Source: Streptosporangiaceae bacterium (GTDB taxonomy: Bacteria; Actinomycetota; Actinomycetes; Streptosporangiales; Streptosporangiaceae). Taken from it: 8,884 nt of DNA. The DNA lies in contig JASIGS010000098.1 of NCBI GenBank assembly GCA_030052355.1, positions 1-8,884 on the forward strand, written 5' to 3'. The notes beneath the pieces were generated by a model that did not search any database, was not told the origin of the DNA, and was given only the letters and a program-made list of their open reading frames with translations. Each line of letters begins with the position of its first letter. Positions within the stretch are counted from its first letter, which is position 1. The translations under genes and the position numbers were made by a program. Positions 5,679-8,884 of this stretch are shown here, piece by piece.

Positions 5679-7991
5679 CTACAGCCCGTTATAGATGAGG
5701 CCGAGTACCTCGTCTGCCTCCTGCGCGTTCTGTTGAACGTACGAGTGCCACGCAAGATGCCATTCCTTTAGAGCACCGTCTATGTCATCGGACCTATACA
5801 GCGCAATGCCAAGATTCTTGCGGGCCCGCGCCTCGACCAGCTTGTCGCGATTCCCTCGGGTTAGCATATCTATACACTCGCCGTAACAGCCGATTGCTTC
5901 CTGCCATTCGCCCCGCGCTGCGTGCAGTTCGCCCAGATCCTCGATCGTTGCGGCCTCCCAGTGGGTATCGCCGTCATCACGCATGATCTCCAGAGCACGA
6001 TCAAGGTAATTCTGCGCAGCTCGATAGTCGCCCTCCAGGCGGCACGCCTCGCCCAGACTTCGCAGCGTCAACGCCTTCCAATGGCGATCGTCATATTCTT
6101 CAAAGATGCGCAGGCATTCCTCAAGGATCGGGCGTGCATGCGCCGAGTCCTTCTGGTCCACGTAGATGTCGCCGATGCTCAGGTTGGTGGCCGCGATCCA
6201 TCTTTCGTCGCCGATCTCCTTCAAGATGCCGAGAGCTTGGTTATACAGCTCGATCGCCTCGGGGTAGGCGCCCGTGAGCCGGCACACAGCGCCGAGGCTC
6301 CGCAGCGCGATTGCCTCGCCGCGACGGAAGCCGACGGCCTTCAGGCGTTGCAAGCTCGCCGTGAGATAGTTCCGGGCCAAGTCCCAGTCCCGCTCGTAGC
6401 GGTGCGCGTCCCCCAGATACAGCAGCGTGACGCCAACCTCGCGGTCGAGTCCTAGCGCCAGGAAGAGATCCAACGCCTCCTGATAGTTGTCGGTTGCCTC
6501 GTCCCAGCGATGCTGGAAGTAGCAGAGCTTGCCCAGGCTGCGCTTGAGGATCGCCTTGTCCGCACGCAGCTCCGGGTCATCGATGTCCGGATCGGCCAGC
6601 ACCGCCTCGTGTGTTTGCTGCCAGTCGAGATAGTGGGCTCGCACCTCAAAGAAGCTCGCGAGGGTGGTTGCAAGCTGGCAGGCAAGATCCAGCTCGTGCA
6701 GGCGCAGTGCCTCCGTGACGCCAGCTACGAGATTGTCCCGCTCCCTGGTCAGCCAGCCCAACGCTCCGTTCAGCTCGCCGTGCGCCGGATCGGTGGCATC
6801 CACCACCCGAGCCGGCGTGCTGCGCGTCGGTTGCAGGCGCCGGTCGGCATTGGCCAACTCGGCCACGTAGTACTCCAGCACGGCCAGCCGACAGGCCCGC
6901 TGGTCGGACTCGTCCTCGTCGGTGCGGAAGTGCTCGGCCGCGTACTCCCGCAGTAGCCGGTGAAACTGATAACAGTCATCGAGGTGGTTAATCGGCTCCA
7001 GCAAAGACAGGCCCGCAAGCTGCTCCAGACTGGCCGCGACGTCGCTACGGTCCGCCGCTACCAGGGACGCTGCAGCCGCATGATCAAAGTGCGGGCCAGT
7101 AAAGACGCTTAGGCGCCGGAACAGCTGCTGCTGCGTCGCCGTCAGCTGTTCGTAGCTGAGCGAGAACGACCTTGCGAGCTTGGCGTCGCCGGCCACCTCC
7201 TTCAGCGTGTTGGGCTCGCCCTCTCGCAGGTGGTCCACCAGGCTCCGGACACTCCTGCGGCCGGCGAGGCGCGCACCAAGGATCTTGATCGCAAGCGGCA
7301 GGCGCCCGGACATGTCCACGAGTTCCTTGGCCGCACCGGGTTCGTCCTCGATCTTGGTACCACCCGCCGACGTGGCGAGCAGATCCAGCGCTGTCTTCGG
7401 GTCGAGTACCTCGAGCCGAAGACGTGTCTCCGTAAGCTGCGGCATGCTCCTGCGGCTCGTCACTATCACGAGCGACGAGGCTGACGCAGGTATCAGCGGG
7501 GCTATCAGGTCCTCGCTCTCGAAATCGTCCAGCAGGATGAGGACCGACTTCCTGGCCAGGAGTGACCGGAACTCGCTGCTCATGCCGCTGACCGAACGGG
7601 GTACCGCCTCGCCCTTCACGCCGAGGGCGCGCAGCAGATCCGCCAGGATCTCCCCTGCCCTGTCTTCGTCAGTCAATGAAGCGGCTGCCGGCGCAGCTCT
7701 GAGATTGACGTAGAGCTGCGCGTCCTGGTAGCGGTCTTTCACCTGATGCGCGAAGTGAACGGCCAGGGTGGACTTCCCTACGCCAGGCTGTCCGTATATG
7801 GCCAGGACCTTTGCCCGGTCCGCGGTCTGTTTCGCGAGTTCACGAGTCAGAAAGCGCAGTTCATCAGCCCTGCCGACAAAGGAAGAGACCTCGGGTGGCA
7901 GCTGGGCGGCGGCCGAGGCATCGGTCTCGGGAGGGACAGGCGGCAGGTAAGGCTGGCCCCCGAATGGCGGCCGCGTGACGTCATCTGTCAC
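5679..7991 (-). CDS. STAND-class NB-ARC/TPR ATPase, AfsR-like but without a DNA-binding domain
   Basis: A 770-residue signal-transduction ATPase. After a short proline-rich N-terminus comes LPPEVSSFVGRADEL (31-45), the usual entry to an NB-ARC domain. Walker A is GQPGVGKST (67-75), Walker B LILLDDF (151-157), sensor VIVTSRR (175-181) and the GLPL-like motif GRLPLAI (229-235). The winged-helix part (about 273-350) ends with FHRLLREYA, as in AfsR/SARP proteins. From about 483 there are seven TPR units with an exact 40-residue period (483, 523, 563, 603, 643, 683, 723). AfsR-type regulators carry an N-terminal SARP DNA-binding domain; here only ~30 residues precede NB-ARC, so it should not bind DNA in that way. 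It probably works as an ATP-driven switch whose TPRs sense a ligand or partner. The GTG start at 7991 has a GGAGG 9 nt upstream. It is first in a five-gene operon and cotranscribed with the enzymes. Confidence 0.88.
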   Translation of the reverse strand: MTDDVTRPPFGGQPYLPPVPPETDASAAAQLPPEVSSFVGRADELRFLTRELAKQTADRAKVLAIYGQPGVGKSTLAVHFAHQVKDRYQDAQLYVNLRAAPAAASLTDEDRAGEILADLLRALGVKGEAVPRSVSGMSSEFRSLLARKSVLILLDDFESEDLIAPLIPASASSLVIVTSRRSMPQLTETRLRLEVLDPKTALDLLATSAGGTKIEDEPGAAKELVDMSGRLPLAIKILGARLAGRRSVRSLVDHLREGEPNTLKEVAGDAKLARSFSLSYEQLTATQQQLFRRLSVFTGPHFDHAAAASLVAADRSDVAASLEQLAGLSLLEPINHLDDCYQFHRLLREYAAEHFRTDEDESDQRACRLAVLEYYVAELANADRRLQPTRSTPARVVDATDPAHGELNGALGWLTRERDNLVAGVTEALRLHELDLACQLATTLASFFEVRAHYLDWQQTHEAVLADPDIDDPELRADKAILKRSLGKLCYFQHRWDEATDNYQEALDLFLALGLDREVGVTLLYLGDAHRYERDWDLARNYLTASLQRLKAVGFRRGEAIALRSLGAVCRLTGAYPEAIELYNQALGILKEIGDERWIAATNLSIGDIYVDQKDSAHARPILEECLRIFEEYDDRHWKALTLRSLGEACRLEGDYRAAQNYLDRALEIMRDDGDTHWEAATIEDLGELHAARGEWQEAIGCYGECIDMLTRGNRDKLVEARARKNLGIALYRSDDIDGALKEWHLAWHSYVQQNAQEADEVLGLIYNGL

Positions 7992-8005
7992 GAGGACAGT
8001 CCTCC
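7992..8005 (-). promoter_or_regulatory. Shine-Dalgarno of the STAND gene embedded in a palindrome
   Basis: The minus strand has GGAGG (8005-8001) 9 nt before GTG at 7991. GAGGAC (7992-7997), one base, GTCCTC (7999-8004) is a perfect inverted repeat ending right at the start codon. As RNA it can fold into a 5-bp stem with a 3-nt loop that hides most of the Shine-Dalgarno. Confidence 0.55.
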
Positions 8006-8050
8006 GTTGTCATGACAAGGGCCACTGCGGCCAAAATCGACAGTGCCATA

Positions 8051-8079
8051 ACCTTATGGGCATGGGGAGTCATGATCAA
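8051..8079 (-). promoter_or_regulatory. Promoter of the five-gene operon
   Basis: On the minus strand TTGATC (8079-8074) is followed by a 17-nt spacer and TAAGGT (8056-8051), a good fit to actinobacterial housekeeping promoters (TTGACN, 17 nt, TANNNT). Transcription would start near 8044 and give a leader of about 50 nt containing the GGAGG. It is the best promoter match I saw in the intergenic region and lies in the right place and direction. Confidence 0.6.
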
Positions 8080-8086
8080 TCATGAC
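8069..8086. promoter_or_regulatory. 18-bp palindromic operator candidate over the -35 box
   Basis: GTCATGAT, CA, ATCATGAC is a perfect inverted repeat of 8-bp arms with a 2-nt centre. Its centre coincides with the -35 hexamer (8074-8079) of the operon promoter, so a bound dimer would block RNA polymerase. It is AT-richer than its surroundings, which makes chance less likely. Two-fold sites of this size are typical for TetR, GntR, MarR or LacI family regulators; no such regulator is encoded in the window. Confidence 0.6.
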
Positions 8087-8099
8087 CGCGGTCTGATTG

Positions 8100-8133
8100 G
8101 CAAATGGCGCGTCCACATCGTCAGTCCATTTGC
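8100..8133. repeat. Inverted repeat with 8-bp arms in the divergent control region
   Basis: GCAAATGG (8100-8107) and CCATTTGC (8126-8133) are exact reverse complements separated by 18 nt. The arm centres are 26 nt apart. The element begins 13 nt beyond the operator palindrome, on the upstream side of the operon promoter. It could be a second regulator site or part of the control of the glycosyltransferase. From 8134 to 8284 I see no further clear signal apart from an isolated TTGACC (8144-8149) without a partnered -10. Confidence 0.4.
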
Positions 8134-8284
8134 GTACGCCTACTTGACCCGACTGCGGTGCGGACAATCGTCAGCGCTTGCGGCCGACCTGCCAACATCT
8201 GGAGGCAGTCACCCGCTGATCAGGCCGAGGTGGGCGGCCAGGGCTGGCCTGTGCCACAGACTTCGGGAACCAGGCCGGCGTGGA

Positions 8285-8297
8285 TAGGATCGCCGCA
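8285..8297 (+). promoter_or_regulatory. -10 box or Shine-Dalgarno directly before the glycosyltransferase start
   Basis: TAGGAT (8285-8290) is a strong actinobacterial -10 match and lies 7 nt before GTG at 8298, the geometry of a leaderless transcript. The same bases contain AGGA (8286-8289), 8 nt before GTG, which could be a Shine-Dalgarno instead. The -35 region at 17 nt (TTCGGG) is poor, so both readings stay open. Confidence 0.4.
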
Positions 8298-8884
8298 GTG
8301 CGGATCTTGATCGTGACGGCCGGCTCAAGGGGCGATGTCGCGCCCTTCACGGGGCTGGGACAGCGGCTGCAAGAGGCGGGCCACCAGGTCGCTCTGGCTG
8401 CCCACGATACGTTCGCCGGGCTGGTCCGCGGGTGCGGACTTGAGCACCGGCCGCTGCCCGGCGATCCGCGGGACCTGGTGCGGGCGAGGACGGCGGCCGG
8501 ATCGGAGGGGGAGGCCCGGTCGGGCACCGTCCGGTTCCTTGAGGGGCTGGGTGAGGGGATTGTTGCCGCCGCCGGCCAGGCCGCTGACGTGGTGCTCACG
8601 GCGCTTGGTCCGGCGCCGCTGAGCCGCCTGGCCGCCGAGGCCCTGGGCCTGCCCTGCCTGGGCACCTACCTTGCTCCGGCCGTCCCGACCGGGGAGTTCG
8701 CGCTGCCCGGCCTGCCCCAGCCTGGTGACGCGGGGCCGGCCGCGAACCTGGCCGCCGGGCGCGAGTTGCTGGCCGGGGCCGGGTCGCTGTACGCGGGCAT
8801 CCTGCCGCGCCTGCGCGATCGCCTAGGGCTGCCCCCCGGCCCGGCCGGCGGCAGCGACGGGGCGGAAGGCGCCGTCTGGCCGGT
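8298..8884 (+). CDS. GT28/UGT-type glycosyltransferase, N-terminal part (partial at window end)
   Basis: Codons run open from GTG at 8298 to the window edge (195 complete codons). The start VRILIVTAGSRGDVAPFTGL, then GQRLQEAGHQVALAAHDTF, is the classic N-terminal acceptor-binding Rossmann half of GT28/GT1 enzymes, with the SRGDV loop as in sterol 3-beta-glucosyltransferase and antibiotic glycosyltransferases. AADVVLTALGPAPLSRLAAEALGLPCLGTYLAP (residues 95-127) matches the later helix-strand part of the same domain. The C-terminal nucleotide-sugar-binding half lies beyond the window. Such enzymes transfer a sugar from an NDP-sugar to a natural product, lipid or saccharide. An in-frame GTG at 8280 is possible, but 8298 fits the family start better. 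It is divergent from the five-gene operon and shares its control region. Its base composition is higher in G/C than that of otsB. Confidence 0.8.
   Translation, partial: MRILIVTAGSRGDVAPFTGLGQRLQEAGHQVALAAHDTFAGLVRGCGLEHRPLPGDPRDLVRARTAAGSEGEARSGTVRFLEGLGEGIVAAAGQAADVVLTALGPAPLSRLAAEALGLPCLGTYLAPAVPTGEFALPGLPQPGDAGPAANLAAGRELLAGAGSLYAGILPRLRDRLGLPPGPAGGSDGAEGAVWP

Noticed and set aside
5170..5694. 174-codon plus-strand frame
   Set aside because: Antisense to the membrane-protein gene, whose hydrophobic helix and coupled start and stop are more convincing.
5188..7991. STAND ATPase plus membrane protein as an Avs-like antiphage system
   Set aside because: No nuclease or other effector domain, the protein is AfsR-like rather than Avs-like, and it is cotranscribed with metabolic enzymes; kept only as a minor alternative.
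8171..8665. 164-codon minus-strand frame over the glycosyltransferase start
   Set aside because: The plus frame from 8298 shows clear GT28 motifs; the minus frame is Ser/Pro/Arg-rich shadow sequence.
1..8884. tRNA, rRNA, CRISPR arrays, insertion sequences, integrase or attachment sites
   Set aside because: Looked for on both strands; no cloverleaf-like gene, regularly spaced repeat, transposase or recombinase motif was seen.

Overview
The window looks like part of an actinomycete chromosome (Streptomyces or a relative). It is GC-rich with strong G/C third-position bias, uses GTG starts often, has a TANNNT-type -10 placed directly before a start codon, and carries an AfsR-like STAND ATPase and a GT28-type glycosyltransferase. 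I cannot name the species.

Layout, left to right. (i) 1-101, plus strand: the last 32 codons of an ABC-2 type transporter permease, followed by a hairpin that may terminate it. (ii) 102-471: mostly non-coding DNA with a repeated CGTGCACG element and one doubtful minus-strand reading frame. (iii) 472-1302, plus: an OtsB-type HAD sugar phosphatase that looks leaderless and has a clear change in codon bias inside it. (iv) 7991 down to 1327, minus: a compact five-gene operon, in transcription order a STAND (NB-ARC/TPR) ATPase, a one-helix membrane protein, a GMC flavin dehydrogenase, a GSA-like class III aminotransferase and a PAPS-type sulfotransferase. The last three junctions overlap (ATGA, TAGTG, GTGA) and the first has a 5-nt gap. 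(v) 7992-8297: a divergent control region. It holds a well-spaced promoter for the operon (TTGATC-17 nt-TAAGGT), an 18-bp palindrome centred on that -35 box, a second inverted repeat, and a palindrome embedding the first gene's Shine-Dalgarno. (vi) 8298-8884, plus: the N-terminal part of a GT28/GT1-type glycosyltransferase, cut by the window edge.

How the genes may work together (inference): the GMC dehydrogenase could oxidise an alcohol to a carbonyl that the aminotransferase converts to an amine, the same chemical logic as the NeoQ/NeoB and GenQ/GenB1 pairs of aminoglycoside pathways. The sulfotransferase would add sulfate, the OtsB-like enzyme would dephosphorylate a (di)saccharide phosphate, the glycosyltransferase would add or join a sugar, and the ABC transporter could export the product. 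Together this suggests an undescribed amino- and/or sulfo-saccharide pathway with its own signal-transduction ATPase and membrane partner in the same transcript. No product can be read from the sequence. I saw no tRNA, rRNA, CRISPR array, insertion sequence or integrase.
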